From Cacajao melanocephalus (taxonomy: Eukaryota > Chordata > Mammalia > Primates > Pitheciidae), in the NCBI GenBank assembly GCA_963573385.1, contig CAUYLG010026841.1, positions 46,177 through 110,176 on the forward strand: DNA of 64,000 nucleotides. Reading direction: 5' to 3'. A program made the translations under genes and the position numbers. Of this stretch, positions 12,178 through 24,524 are shown piece after piece. Each line of letters opens with the position of its first letter. Position 1 is the stretch's first letter. The notes beneath the pieces were generated by a model that saw nothing but the letters and a program-made list of their open reading frames with translations, was not told where the DNA came from and made no database searches.

Positions 12178-12372
12178 ATAGCTACTATCTATTAAACATT
12201 GTCTATGTGCTAACCATTGATCTAGGCACTTTATAGCTATTCAGTTATTTGATCCTTCCAACAAGCATATGGGGTAAGTATTATTATCCTTGTATTACAA
12301 ATGAGAAAAATTGAGACATAGAGATCTTGCTATAGGTAACATAGAACTGGGATTTGAATTTACACAGTCTAT
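12178..12372 (+). mobile_element. MIR
   Basis: Good forward MIR: 'tctatgtgctaaccattga', 'ctaggcactttatagc', 'gatccttccaacaagc', 'tattacaaatgagaaaaatt', 'aactgggatttgaattta'. Almost full length. Confidence 0.75.
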
Positions 12373-12443
12373 TTTCCAATTTTTTTCTCTTAATACAATA
12401 GTACACACTAGTAGAAAATTCCACTTTAGATATTTCCATCATG

Positions 12444-12593
12444 AGAATATGTTTGCTGTAGAAGTTCATGTGAATAATGTTATTTTGAATCATTTAAAAT
12501 AGCTAGCAGTAGAGCAACATTACTCATGCTTCAGAATCTTCAGACTTACTAATATTATAATAAATGCAACCAATAAGAAAGCATATATTCTTG
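12444..12593 (+). repeat. 150-bp direct duplication, copy A
   Basis: This block recurs at 12935-13084 with a constant offset of 491 bp, no indels and two substitutions (t/a near 12,513 and a/c near 12,585), about 98.7% identity. It is not a family I recognise, so this looks like a recent local duplication of unique DNA, not two transposon copies. The flanks of the two copies do not match. Confidence 0.95.
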
Positions 12594-12670
12594 CCTCCTA
12601 AACAATTTGTTTCTCTTTATGGCACATAAAAACTCTGAGCTTTAGTTTTTCATCTGAAGACCGAAGATGA

Positions 12671-12798
12671 TAAGTTGGTAAAACAGTAATCATGGTTTTG
12701 CCATTAAAATAAGAACTGGAATTCATTGGAATTCATTTAATGGTTTTGCCATTAAATGTAATGGAAACAACTGTGATTATTTTTGCACCAATCTAATA
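12671..12798 (+). mobile_element. MADE1 mariner mini-transposon, internally rearranged
   Basis: The right half (12741-12798: 'tggttttgccattaaatgta', then 'gattatttttgcaccaatct') is a near-consensus MADE1 arm. The left arm begins at 'agttggtaaaacagtaatca'. The normally 80-bp element is about 128 bp because the segment tggttttgccattaaa appears twice, 48 bp apart (12693 and 12741), with 'ggaattcatt'-type repeats between. MADE1 hairpins are the known source of the miR-548 microRNA family; with the enlarged loop this copy is probably not a canonical precursor. It lies in the spacer of the 150-bp duplication. Confidence 0.8.
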
Positions 12799-12934
12799 AT
12801 ATCCTGCTATTAAATGAGATGAGTAGGGGACAAGTGACACGTATGTAGCTCGGCATTTAATATGAGAATCTGACACTATAAAGCTGGGCACTTGCAATCA
12901 TCTCACACTGCAAAGTGATGGGACTTTTGACATA

Positions 12935-13084
12935 AGAATATGTTTGCTGTAGAAGTTCATGTGAATAATGTTATTTTGAATCATTTAAAATAGCAAGCAG
13001 TAGAGCAACATTACTCATGCTTCAGAATCTTCAGACTTACTAATATTATAATAAATGCAACCAATAAGAAAGCATCTATTCTTG
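12935..13084 (+). repeat. 150-bp direct duplication, copy B
   Basis: Partner of 12444-12593. The 341-bp spacer holds the MADE1 element and unique sequence. Which copy is original cannot be told from the sequence. Confidence 0.95.
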
Positions 13085-13184
13085 ACATGTATTTGTAAAA
13101 CAATGGAAGCTGTGTTACCTCCTCAACAGATGTCTCATTGAACTTCAACTCATTTATACATTCTTTTTATTAAAATAAACTTGC

Positions 13185-13420
13185 TTCAAGATTCTTTGTG
13201 CCTGCCTCTGTCTTGGGTGCGGAGGACATAAATAGTGAACATTAAGTGATCTCTGTCCTTGGAAGTCTTTCAGTCTTGTGGAAGAGTCCAACGCAGGCAT
13301 AAACAGAAATTACAAAGGAATAGGCCAAACACACAGATAGTTCAATGGATAGGGTTTAATGGCAGCCCCAGTCAAGGGGACTCAACTCAGCATAGAGCTA
13401 CAGGGGAAGATTTCACTGTA
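13185..13420 (-). mobile_element. Probable L2 3' fragment
   Basis: 'gtgcctgcctctgtcttgg', 'ggaggacataaatagtgaac', 'gatctctgtccttggaagtc' and 'cataaacagaaattacaaag' follow the complement of the L2 3' end. A 63-codon frame here has no gene support. Confidence 0.5.
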
Positions 13421-14814
13421 AAAAGAGTGCCTTCAGATTTGCCAGAATAAGAATCAGCATCACTGTAGTTAGAGCAAGATAGAGCTGGTTACAAGAAGAG
13501 CAAGAGTCTAATCCTTCCCCTCTGCTATATTCACCCGGCAAGTTGGTGAAGCCATTTCTATTTTTCATTGTTTCTCCCTCCAGCCACATTTGCCATATTC
13601 ATTTTCATATTATCTGAAAACTGAAAACACGTTCAGTCTGGAATTGTAGAAGTCCCTGTGTACCCTCAACAAAGCAGCCTTACCAGCAATCATCATTTCA
13701 GGCATATGGCTCTTCATTTGTTCCCAACAGCCATCTCGAAGACATTCAGGCCCCTGAATCGATGTGGAAATTTCAACACAAATGCTATGAGGGTTTCCCT
13801 TTGAGAATCTTTGCTGGATACATGTTAAAATGAGATTTTTTTTTTTTTTAACGCTAGTGCTATTCCATACAAATAATCCTTCAGGGGGTTTGTAGTCCAA
13901 TGAGGGCTGCTAATACAGCACATATATTTGGTTTGTTATCAAAAATATTTCAGAAACACATGTAAATAATTATATGAGAGATGGTAACAGTATCTTCTCA
14001 TCCTTTGGGGAGTTGCTAAAATTATGTAACATTTCCAACAATGTTATTACGGTTATAAAAATACACAGTTATCTTCAAGCGGCCCCTTTTGTATTGAGAA
14101 GAGATATTTCAACTAAGTTCTTATTTCCCTGTTTTCACACCATAGATCATTATTTCCTAAGTTCCAGTTACTTCATGATGCTTCCCTTGAACTCTTAAGA
14201 ATTTCTTCGTGATCTTCCCAAAATATCCAGTACATTCCGTTTTACACTTGGTTTATGTGTGCAATTTCAAACTACTCTTCTCTAGTCCCAATTATCCCAT
14301 TCTTAAAGGCCATATCTTGTCTCATCTCTCTTAAAAAGCTGTATCTGTGCTCCATTGTGGGGGCAGAGTAGACTTTGTGGTCCTCATTTCTCAGAGTAGG
14401 TGAAGCTGTGTTGTGGAAACCAACACACCCCAATCCCAGATGCTATTAACAACAAAAATTTGTCTTGTTCCAGTGCTGCATCATGGCTTAGTTGGAGACT
14501 GTTCTGCTTTACCTCCCTCTGGCACTCTGGCTTTCAGAGAAGCCACAAGCTGAAAACTTGCCAGTTGCAAAGGCAGAAGGAAAGAGAGTTCTGAAGAGGA
14601 ATAGTCTTGCAGTAGCACTTATATGCTTTATCGGGAAAGGTGCACATGTCACTGTACTTGGAACTGATTAGCTACTGCTAGACCCATGGTCCCTCCCGAT
14701 CACAGGGAGACAGGAAGTGCAACCATACCATGTGCCTGGAAACAGAGATCCGTAAATATTTGATAAGCTGCACTGATGACAATTCTTGGGGATTGACTGG
14801 GGGATTAGGCACTT
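13421..14814. other. No firm feature; old repeat-like stretch at 14,400-14,800
   Basis: 13421-14399 is unique with a T-run near 13,836-13,850. The 14,400-14,800 block ('gacccatggtccctcccgat', 'gacaggaagtgcaaccatac', 'catgtgcctggaaacagag') has the texture of an interspersed repeat I have met but cannot name. No coding support for the 64-96 codon frames. Confidence 0.35.
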
Positions 14815-14915
14815 CTAATGACTTTGACTCTGAGCAAGTGGTGTAACTGCTGAACTGCTTTATACCTCAGCTTCCTCTTTTGTAAAAGAGAAAAATCCTT
14901 TATTCTTCGATGATT
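14815..14915 (-). mobile_element. MIR fragment
   Basis: 'ctctgagcaagtggtgtaac', 'tatacctcagcttcctcttt' and 'tgtaaaagagaaaa' match the middle of the MIR complement. Confidence 0.55.
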
Positions 14916-15709
14916 TCTAGAAAACAATTATCGACTAATATAACTCAACTGACAGATCTAATCTGCTGTTACTCTTTGTTCCTGAAAAGTGTGATGAGTG
15001 TGTTTGATATCCCCCATAAGAACGCAAGCTTATTCTGTTGAATTGAGCTCCTCTAACATTTAAGGAGCATTAGGTGGAAACCAATTTACCGTACAGCGCT
15101 TGGCAAATGAAGTTTGACTGTATGATCTTGTTCATTAAGGAAAGAAAGAAAACTTAGAAGGGTCATGAGTTAAATCCTCAGGGCTGTTAGACTTACCTTT
15201 TTGTCTCAGAAAAAAAAATAGTCTCACAAATATCTCATAAAATATCCCTTACAATTCAATTTTTTGAAAGAGTTTTTCATTTAGTTCATTCTCAATGAGG
15301 TAGTTATATATAAGTCAATGAATGGTGTTGGGCTCTATGGATTTGGTAATCATGTTCCAATTTCTGCTCGGTCATTTTTAAACGACACCTTCGTTGCATC
15401 TGTTGCTAAAGAACAGATTTATGCATTATTTGTCATCAGATCAATGAGCATTACAAGCAATCAGGCTGAAGAGTTACAAAGGCCCACGTTATTTTTCCTT
15501 AGGCATTAAACAGTCAGTCGGCTTCAGGTCAGAGCTGGGTAAATTATTCATTTTAATATTGTTGATTTAGGCCCACGTGAAGAGATGGCCTTGATGACGT
15601 ACAATAAAACTGGTGTGATTAAATATTTCTCTCATCTCAAATCTTCCTGCAGTTTTTAGGTTTTTATGTACCATGAGCTCAATAATCTGTATGCATCAAA
15701 AGAATAGGC
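14916..15709. other. Repeat-free DNA, candidate regulatory stretch
   Basis: No repeat is visible. Between 15,310 and 15,620 are two copies of AGGCCCACGT (15480-15489 and 15569-15578; the second contains an E-box CACGTG at 15574-15579) and a TGACGT CRE-type half-site at 15595-15600, with several homeodomain-type ATTA cores. This is a suggestion of regulatory DNA, not proof. Confidence 0.35.
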
Positions 15710-15712
15710 TGA

Positions 15713-16544
<832 letters not shown>

Positions 16545-17225
16545 GCCTTCCCAAACTCCTCAGGCTAATGTGTCTTTGCTATGCTGTGTCCTCTGCTAGG
16601 CATGACTGCCTCTGTTTCCTCTTCTAACTCTGAGTCATTAAAGTTGCAAAGCTTAGCTCCAGTAATATGCCTTCCAAAATGTTTTCTCTACATTTATTTC
16701 AACTTCCCAGTTCTATGTTTCCATTAGATAGCTCAATAGTAAGCACCTATCATCATTTATATGTTTGATCTACTAGAATGCTAGCTTCTGGACCATAGAT
16801 CTCATGAATTATTTAAATCTTGGCTGGGCTTGGTGGCTCACACCTGTAATCCCAGCATTTTGGGAAGCCTAAGTGGGCAGATCAATTGAGGCCAGGAGTT
16901 CTAGACTAGCCTGGCCAACAAGGTGAAACCCTGTCTCTACTAAAAATACAAAAATTAGCCAAATGTGGTGGCACATGCCTGTAATCCGGGCTACTCGGGA
17001 GGCTGAGGCAGGAGGATTGCTTGAACTCAGGAGGTGGAAGTTGGCAGTGAGCTGAGATGGTGCCACTGCACTCTAGCTTGGGCTACTGAGTGAGACTCTG
17101 TCCCCTTCCCCCCCACAGAAAAAAAAACAAAAAACAAAAAATAAATCTTTCCTATCAGTTATTTGGCATGGCATAAACTTGATAAATATTTATTGAATGA
17201 ATATTTGTTGAGTGAATGGGTGAAT
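16545..17225 (+). mobile_element. L2 relic interrupted by an Alu
   Basis: 16545-16814 carries L2-like text ('ttctggaccatagatctcat' corresponds to the 'gactgtaagctcc' region). After the Alu, 'aatatttattgaatgaatat' and 'ttgttgagtgaatgggtg' (17188-17222) match the L2 terminal repeat. The two parts are probably one forward L2 split by the Alu at 16822-17142. Diverged, moderate support. Confidence 0.55.
16822..17142 (+). mobile_element. Alu (AluS/J type), full length
   Basis: Forward full-length Alu with a mixed C/A-rich tail. A 7-bp TSD aaatctt at 16815-16821 and 17143-17149. The tail contains an eight-base C-run, unusual for an Alu and probably due to tail decay. Confidence 0.93.
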
Positions 17226-17277
17226 ATCATAGAACTATGACTTAAACTACTATATGTATTGGGAATATTAATTGCTA

Positions 17278-17475
17278 TCCTGTATGGAACACTTTGTGTG
17301 CCAGGCACTGTTCTTTGCATTATATGTTGTAACTCATTGAGAGTGCGCAAAAGTCCTGAGAAATACTGTTATCCCATTTCACAGATGAGGAAACTGAGAC
17401 ACCAGAAGAGGAAGTAACTTGCCCATTGTCACTCGGCCAGTCAGAGGTAGCACCCAGCATTGAAATCCAGAACAA
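17278..17475 (+). mobile_element. MIR
   Basis: Forward MIR with high similarity in the core: 'gtgtgccaggcactgttctt', 'cccatttcacagatgagg', 'aaactgagacaccagaagag', 'gtaacttgcccattgtcact'. Confidence 0.85.
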
Positions 17476-18261
17476 ATAAACAATACCACCATATTGTTAC
17501 CTTCTATGCTATACATTTCTAACGGCAATAAAGAAAACAAAATTCTTCCTTCCTGCTCTTGCTTATTCCTAATGGCTGTTCTTTTTAGCTCATTTAGAAA
17601 CTAAAGTAGTAACATGTTTTTGTATTTATTGTAGCTTTAATAATTTCAGCTTGTAAAGTTGCTTTGGAAGCCTTACTGTTTAAACACTAATTAAAGAGAT
17701 GAAACCTTCCAAGCAACTCTTGTCAGAGGAAGACCAACATTAGTTAGACTTTTACCTACTGACAAGCTAAAAATAAGATTATGGTAGCTTTCCTACCTCC
17801 CAAAAATCTGTTGGTCATTAAGCCCCTTGAGAGATTCAAAAGAAAAATTTGGCACTTAACTTTAAAGCAGAGATATATAAAGATCAGTAAATAAATGAAA
17901 AAGTGATTATATTCTTTATTAAAGATTTACAAAAAAAATCCTTTAACTATGTAATCCTAAAATTGTTTTCAAATACAAATGATTTTCCCCATGTTTAGAT
18001 GAATGTGTTTAATGGATACAACTCAGTATAGTGATCTTCCTAAAAACGTCCTTTTGTTTCCTTTTCTGAGGCTTCTAATATATTATAAAACAAATTATGA
18101 CCCAAAAGCTTTTATTAAACTGTGAAACATTTAAAATTTTCACATTTGTTAAAGAAATACTTTTAAGCACACACATGTGCAATGATTTCTTGTATTTTTC
18201 CCCGATAGTAACAGGATTTATAAAGACGTTATTTTGTAGCTCACTTTGCTAGTTATAACCT
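17476..18261. other. Unique AT-rich DNA
   Basis: No repeat or gene recognised. Confidence 0.5.
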
Positions 18262-18405
18262 TTGGGATGAGTTACTTAAACTGTGCATGATTCCTTTTCT
18301 TATATGTAAAACAAAGGTACTAATATGACTTACTTTAATAAATTAAAATACCTAGAACAGTGCTCATCAAGAGAAAAACTTCAATAAATTGCCATTGTTA
18401 TTATT
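18262..18405 (-). mobile_element. MIR
   Basis: The MIR complement is readable: 'gatgagttacttaaactgtg', 'tcttatatgtaaaac', 'acctagaacagtgctcatca', 'aataaattgccattgttatt'. Confidence 0.65.
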
Positions 18406-18501
18406 GGCATTGAGCAAGGTGGTTTCATAAAAAAACAAGCATTTAAAAAAATGACAAACATCATTTAATATGTCAGGTCATCTTGTGTGATCACAGCTAT
18501 G

Positions 18502-18873
18502 TGTTAGTCTGCTCTGGTTACCACAAGAGAATACCACAGACTGGGTGGCTGAAGCAACAGAAATTTATTGTCTCACAGTTCTGGAGGCTGGAAGTCCAAG
18601 TCAAGCGGCTGGAAGCATTTGTTTCTAGTGAGGCCTTGCTTCCTGGCTTGCAAATGACCACCTTCCCACTGTTTTTACACAAGCTTTCCTGTGTGAGTGC
18701 ATTTCTAGTGTCTCTTTCTCTTCTTACGTTAATATTAATATAAGGTCTATTGGATTAAGGCCCTATCGTTATGATCTCATTTGATCTAAATTACCTTATA
18801 TCCAAATATAGTCACACTAGGGCTCAGGGGTTCAACATATGAATATTGGGGGGATACCATAAAGTCCATAACA
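18502..18873 (-). mobile_element. MaLR LTR (MLT1-like)
   Basis: A well-preserved LTR in reverse. The + strand starts 'tgttagtctgctctggttac', includes 'accacagactgggtggctga', 'gaaatttattgtctcacag' and 'ttctggaggctggaagtcca', and ends '...agtccataaca'. On its own strand the LTR has an AATAAA polyadenylation signal at the complement of the 'tttatt' near 18,565. No internal retroviral DNA adjoins. The family is MLT1-like; the exact subfamily is not determined. Confidence 0.75.
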
Positions 18874-19826
18874 AGGTAGACTATCGTTTGGGGAGATCTT
18901 CAATGTCTGAATTTGAAGTTCTTTATATAAAGTCTGGGTCAAACCCCTCTCCCCCTGCTGGCTGCTCAGCCCACGGGAAGGTTTTAAGAGGTCATCTGAT
19001 TCCCATTTTAAATGAATGCCTTCAGCTCCTGTTTGGAGTTCTACTCATTAATACACTTTTCTTTCTCTAGCCCTGTATCAACAGATATTTCCATGGGGTT
19101 TTCCATGGGTTTTATTTTATTTCTTACAGAACTGCTGGGGAGCTTGATTACTACTTGACACCAGGAAATAAGAGATTCAGAAATCAAATAAATAGGGAAC
19201 AGTGGAACATTTGTCTGAGCATGCCATCAGCCTCAAGCGTGTCAAGAATGTTGTTGGAATGCCTTTACCATCGGACGAATGTTTCTAGCACCACACATCA
19301 GTCCTTCACTTGGGGAAGCGTGAAATTCCTAAGGTTTTAAAAATAACAGAACGATGGAATAGGCTCTCATTGTAACAAATTGAATCTCACCCACAATTAT
19401 AATAAATAAATTTGTATAATGATGACATTTTGAATTGAGACCAAAGTGTCTCCAACTAAAAAGCAGTAATGACTAATTTCACATTGTGCAGAATAACTCA
19501 TTTGTCAGGGAAAACTTAGTTCCTATGCTTAGAGTCTCATGGTTCTTTTTATGATAACTTCCCAGCATCTCTATTTAGTTATGATGTCGGTTTGTTATTC
19601 CATGTAGTATTAACAACTCATCACATAAAACGAATAGCGTGCTAATTTTCTGCAAGTGTGCAAGTAAATATTGAATTATGGTTAACCCTTAGAGTAATGC
19701 ACTTGAGGAAGCTTCCACTTTCCTTTTACAGTCTGCCAATTTTCAAAGCAATTTCCACCATCCCATGTGTTTGTACAAAACCTCAAAGAAACTATCATTT
19801 TATTTTATTTAATATGGCTAGTTATT
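18874..19826. other. Unique non-coding DNA
   Basis: No repeats identified. Short forward frames of 61-74 codons are not convincing. Confidence 0.5.
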
Positions 19827-19839
19827 CTATTTTTAAGTA

Positions 19840-20161
<322 letters not shown>

Positions 20162-20280
20162 TAAGTAATCTGCAGGCCTTAATGGTATCTTACAGCCAGT
20201 ACATCTTCAGGTAGGTTAGATAAAACATTAATTGTTACCTATAGGAAGTCCCTGGCTGGCTACATTTTCCTAAGTCCTAA

Positions 20281-20547
<267 letters not shown>

Positions 20548-20940
20548 GTATATTAAAACAAGATTTTTTGGCCCGCATTATAAAAACAAAGTAGAGATAT
20601 CTAAGATGGAGATGGTAGTAACAGACAAAGTATCCCCACATAGAAATCGAACTCATACAAATACGTGGCTTGAGTATTATAATGGTTGCTGGTTTTTAAC
20701 AATTCTTACAGCCTGGATCTTCAAGATATGGGTCCTGTATTTTTTCCTTCTTTTTTTCAGATCTGACAGACCCAAGTAAGTAGTAGACAAGCCATGCTAG
20801 AAAAAAATCAGCCAGCACATTTCTGGCAGCTGGGTTTTATGGTCAAGCCCTGGGGAAAGTGAACCTACATTTGTCTCCAAGAAAAGATGAGTAGGCCATC
20901 AGGGGAGAAATGTGTGTGAGAAAATCAGGGCAAATGTTAA
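20548..20940. other. Unique non-coding DNA
   Basis: Nothing recognised. Confidence 0.5.
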
Positions 20941-21880
20941 TATTATTCTGGCTGTGCATGGCTTGGTCTCTCACGGTGGAGTCTTAGTTTTTCTCTTTGG
21001 CTCACACTTAAATGACTACTGTCTCAGGGAAAAACTGTCTCACACTACATTTTTCCTCTGCTTTCACACCACCACAACATCATCAACACAGAAGACTTCT
21101 GTGACCAAAGGTGTAGGGGTTTGTCCCCACACATCAAGCAGCAGGTCCTCCAATTCAGTTCCGATACTATCTATCCAGGCATGGTGTCAGATCTCACAGA
21201 TTGAGGGCTCAGTCCCACAAGACCAACTCCTCCTTCCTCTCAGTCGTCAGTCCAGGCTTCCAGAAATCCTGACCAACTGGCTTCAAGTTGGGATTCCCAC
21301 GACCCCTTCTTTGAGTTCAGTTAACTTGCTAGAGCAGCTCACAGAATTTAGGGAAACACTTCCTTATGTTTACCCATTATTACAAGGTTATTTTAAAGGA
21401 TACAAATAAACAGCCAGATGAAGAGATACGTATAGTGAGGACTGGAAGGGTCCCAAGCTCAGGAGCGTCTGTCCCTATGGACTTAGGGCATGCCACCCTC
21501 CCGCCAAGTGGATGAGTTCTTTACCTTCCTGATGGCCACCATGAGTTCAGCTCTCCAGAAGCTCCCTGAACCCTGTTCTTTGGGCCTTTTATGGAGACGT
21601 CGCTGGTTATCTATCATTGAAGCATGAATGATCATGTGGAAATGTAACTGGACAAAAAGGATATGATCTAAATCCAGCAACACCTGTCCATTCCATTCAG
21701 ATTCTTCTTGGTCTCCTTGTGCAGTATTCCCTTCCCCAGAATATGTGGCAGGACCCTCTCTGGGATGAGGGTCTTATGACCCACAATCAGATGAGAATCT
21801 TGTCTTGGGCAGGTGAAAGGAGGAGAAGAGAAAGTCAGAGAGAAACATTGTGCTTCTAAAGCCTAAAGTGACCCCAAGAT
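20941..21880 (-). mobile_element. Possible ancient ERV LTR (family uncertain)
   Basis: The block 21,310-21,640 ('cttgctagagcagctcacag', 'aaaggatacaaataaacag', 'cagatgaagagatacgtata', 'gaagctccctgaaccctgtt', 'gggccttttatggagac') has a motif order I recognise from old ERV LTRs in reverse orientation, but I cannot name the family with confidence. A 165-codon forward frame (20912-21409) runs antisense through it. That frame has no recognisable domain and I treat it as chance. Confidence 0.4.
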
Positions 21881-22599
21881 TGTAACAAAACTGTAACAGT
21901 GGAAAATGGAAAATGAGAGTTATGAACTAAGAACTGTGAGTAAAAATCTATATGTATATTTATGATCATAATGTCACATAACAAACCCGGAAGTGACTGT
22001 AAACTTTCGTGGTGGTTGTTGAGATTTCTGGTCTCCTGTGCCTTCCACCTCCCCTATTTAATAACTGGGTCTTTGATCCAGCCTCAACCTTGAAGTTACC
22101 TTCTGCAAGAAATCACTCACCTTCCCAGAATTTGGGATCAGTATTTTTATGACACAGTGGATGGAAAATAAAACATATACTATATGATAATCTTTGGAAA
22201 AAAAAAGAAGGCTGACCAAGCAGGGAGATTGTCTGGCTTTGGAAAGCTATCACGAGTTGGCAATTGTCAGAGAGTGACTCAGCTATCTGGCTCTATCTAC
22301 CTTTCAGACAGATTTAGGTGAACTGGAGACAGATTCAACAGTAAGGTTTATTCACACACAGGCATGCCTGGATTGGCCAAATCTCATCAGCATACAGGAA
22401 GGGCAAATATCCATGATTGCATTAGGCAAATCCTACCTTTTCTCTGTTGGAATGCCATCAATTTAAACTTTCTAAGCTAAGCACTGTCTAATTATATTTA
22501 AGCATGTATTTCTACATATTTCTTCACAAATTCATTATGTTTTTAGTTTGTTCATTTACTAAGTGTATGCAATGTAAAGGTGTCAAATGTATTTAATGA
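21881..22599. other. Unique non-coding DNA
   Basis: No repeat, RNA or coding region recognised. Confidence 0.45.
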
Positions 22600-22725
22600 T
22601 GATTTAAGAACATGTATACTCATTTTGCAGAGGAGAAAGGGGCTTGGAAAGGTTAAATGGCTTTCTCCAAGTCACATTGCTGATTTATGCTAGAGAAGAG
22701 ACTAGAATTAATACCTGTTTGTACA
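22600..22725 (+). mobile_element. MIR fragment
   Basis: 'cattttgcagaggagaaagg', 'ggcttggaaaggttaaatgg' and 'ctccaagtcacattgctga' follow the MIR core. Confidence 0.6.
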
Positions 22726-23103
22726 TTTCCCAGTAAATTCTTACTTAGCTGTCATTTTTAAATTCAGATGTTATATAATTCCAAAATATTTAAGAGTATT
22801 GACAGCCTCGTGTATACTAGGTTTCATTCATATATGTCTAATTTCTGAGATTGAGAAAAACACACACAGAGAAGAGCAAGGAAGAGGAATGGAAGCTGAT
22901 GGGGTCTTGATGACATCCCCGTGTCCTGAGCCCATCCTGGCGACATGAAACTCCAGTTTCTTGTCATGCAAGACAATTACATGCCTTTATTTTTTAATTT
23001 AAATCAATAATTTGCCATTCTCTTATTTGCAACAAAAAGTTTCTAACTAATAGAGTAAAATAATAAAGATAATGCAATGACAAAGTAAGATAAACTTTTT
23101 TTT
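22726..23103. other. Unique non-coding DNA
   Basis: No feature recognised; the end contains a T-run adjoining the L1 target site. Confidence 0.45.
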
Positions 23104-23111
23104 AAAGCCTT

Positions 23112-23978
23112 CAACTTAAACAAATTTACAAAGAAAAAGTCATTAAAAAGTGGGCAAAGACATGGACAGACACTTCTCAAAAGAAGACATACATGTGGCC
23201 AAAAAACATATGCAAAAAGCTCAGCGTCACTGATCATTAGAGAAATACAAATAAAACCACAATGAGATACCATCTCATGCCAGCCAGAATAGCTATTATT
23301 AAAAAGTCAAAAAACAACAGATGCTGGTGACATTGTGGAGAAAAAAGAACATTTTTACACTGTTGGTAGGATTGTAAATTAGTTCAATCATCGTGGAAGA
23401 CAGTGCGGTGATATCTCAAATACCTAAAGGCAGAAATACCATTTGACCCAGCAATCCCATTACTGGATATATACCCAAAGGAATACAATTATTCTATTAT
23501 AAAGATGTATGCACTTATATATTCATTGCAGCACTATTCACAATAGCAAAGACATGGAATCAACCTAAATGCCCATCATTGATAGACTGGACAAAGAAAA
23601 TGTGGTATGTATACAACATGGAATGCTATGCAGTTATAAAAAGGAACAAGGTCACGTCTTTTGCAGAGACATCAATAAAGTTGGACGCCATTATCCTCAG
23701 CAAACCAACACAGGAACAGAAAACCAAACATTGCATGTTCTCACTTATAAGTGGGAGGTGAATGATAAGAACACATGGACACAGGGAGGGGAACAGCACA
23801 CACTGAGGGCAGAGGGGTTGTGGGGAGGGAGAGCATCAGGAAGAATAGCTAACGGATGCTGGACGAAATACCTAGATGATGGAATGATCTGTGCAGCAAG
23901 CCACCATGACACATATTTACTTATGTCACAAACCGCATCCTGCACATGTACCCTTTAACTTAAAAGTGGAAGAGAAAA
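23112..23978 (+). mobile_element. L1 (L1PB/older L1PA type), ~870 bp 3' end
   Basis: Forward L1 comprising the last ~600 bp of ORF2 and the 3' UTR: 'aaaagtgggcaaagacatgg', 'caatgagataccatctcatg', 'acccagcaatcccattactg', 'gaacacatggacacaggga', 'ctgcacatgtaccctttaac'. An aaagcctt TSD lies at 23104-23111 and 23979-23986. It is 5'-truncated. The 129- and 60-codon frames within it are ORF2/3' UTR remnants. Confidence 0.92.
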
Positions 23979-23986
23979 AAAGCCTT

Positions 23987-24427
23987 AAAAACAACAAATG
24001 TTGAACATATTTCAGTTTGTAGGAGTCACGTGTGAGGAGGCTGTTTTGTACTTACACAGTGTGGTTCACTTCCAGAAATGCTAGGAAACTCTTGTTATAA
24101 GATTATTCACTTTATAACACAAGGTCAAGTGGAGGTACTTTCAAAACAGCTTTGTACAGGGACGATGGTGGTCGGGTCATGGTCTGCAGATGCTTTCCAT
24201 GAGAATGTAAAATTCAGACTGTGCCTGGGAGAGCAGCACATGATATGAATGGCTTGGGTTTCTTCCTTCCCAGTATGAGAAAAGTAGTGCAAGAGAAAAT
24301 TTGATTGTATTTTCCATATCAGAAGCACCTTTGTGGATGCCTGATTTCAACAATTCATAGCTATTAGGTTTGTGTTATAAAGAGTTTCTATAGGGTAAAA
24401 TAAGATGTGACAGTCTATCCTCATTCT
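23987..24427. other. Unique non-coding DNA
   Basis: Nothing recognised. Confidence 0.45.
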
Positions 24428-24521
24428 CTAATGATCAGTGATGTTGAGCTTTTTTCATATGTTTCCTGGCCACATGTGTGTGTTCTTTTGAGAAGTGTCT
24501 GTTCGTGTTCTATTGCCACTA
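24428..24521 (-). mobile_element. Isolated internal L1 ORF2 fragment
   Basis: About 95 bp ('ctaatgatcagtgatgttga', 'gcttttttcatatgtttcct', 'ttgagaagtgtctgttcgtg') matches the same region as 9647-9736 in the L1 above. It lacks the 3' end, so it is not a normal insertion by itself. It is followed at once by a MIR. Confidence 0.75.
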
Positions 24522-24524
24522 ATG

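Noticed and set aside
20912..21409. 165-codon forward frame as a gene
   Set aside because: No recognisable domain, no splice or promoter context, and it overlaps an LTR-like segment in antisense.
23569..23958. 129-codon forward frame
   Set aside because: Lies in the L1 ORF2 end/3' UTR of a truncated element.
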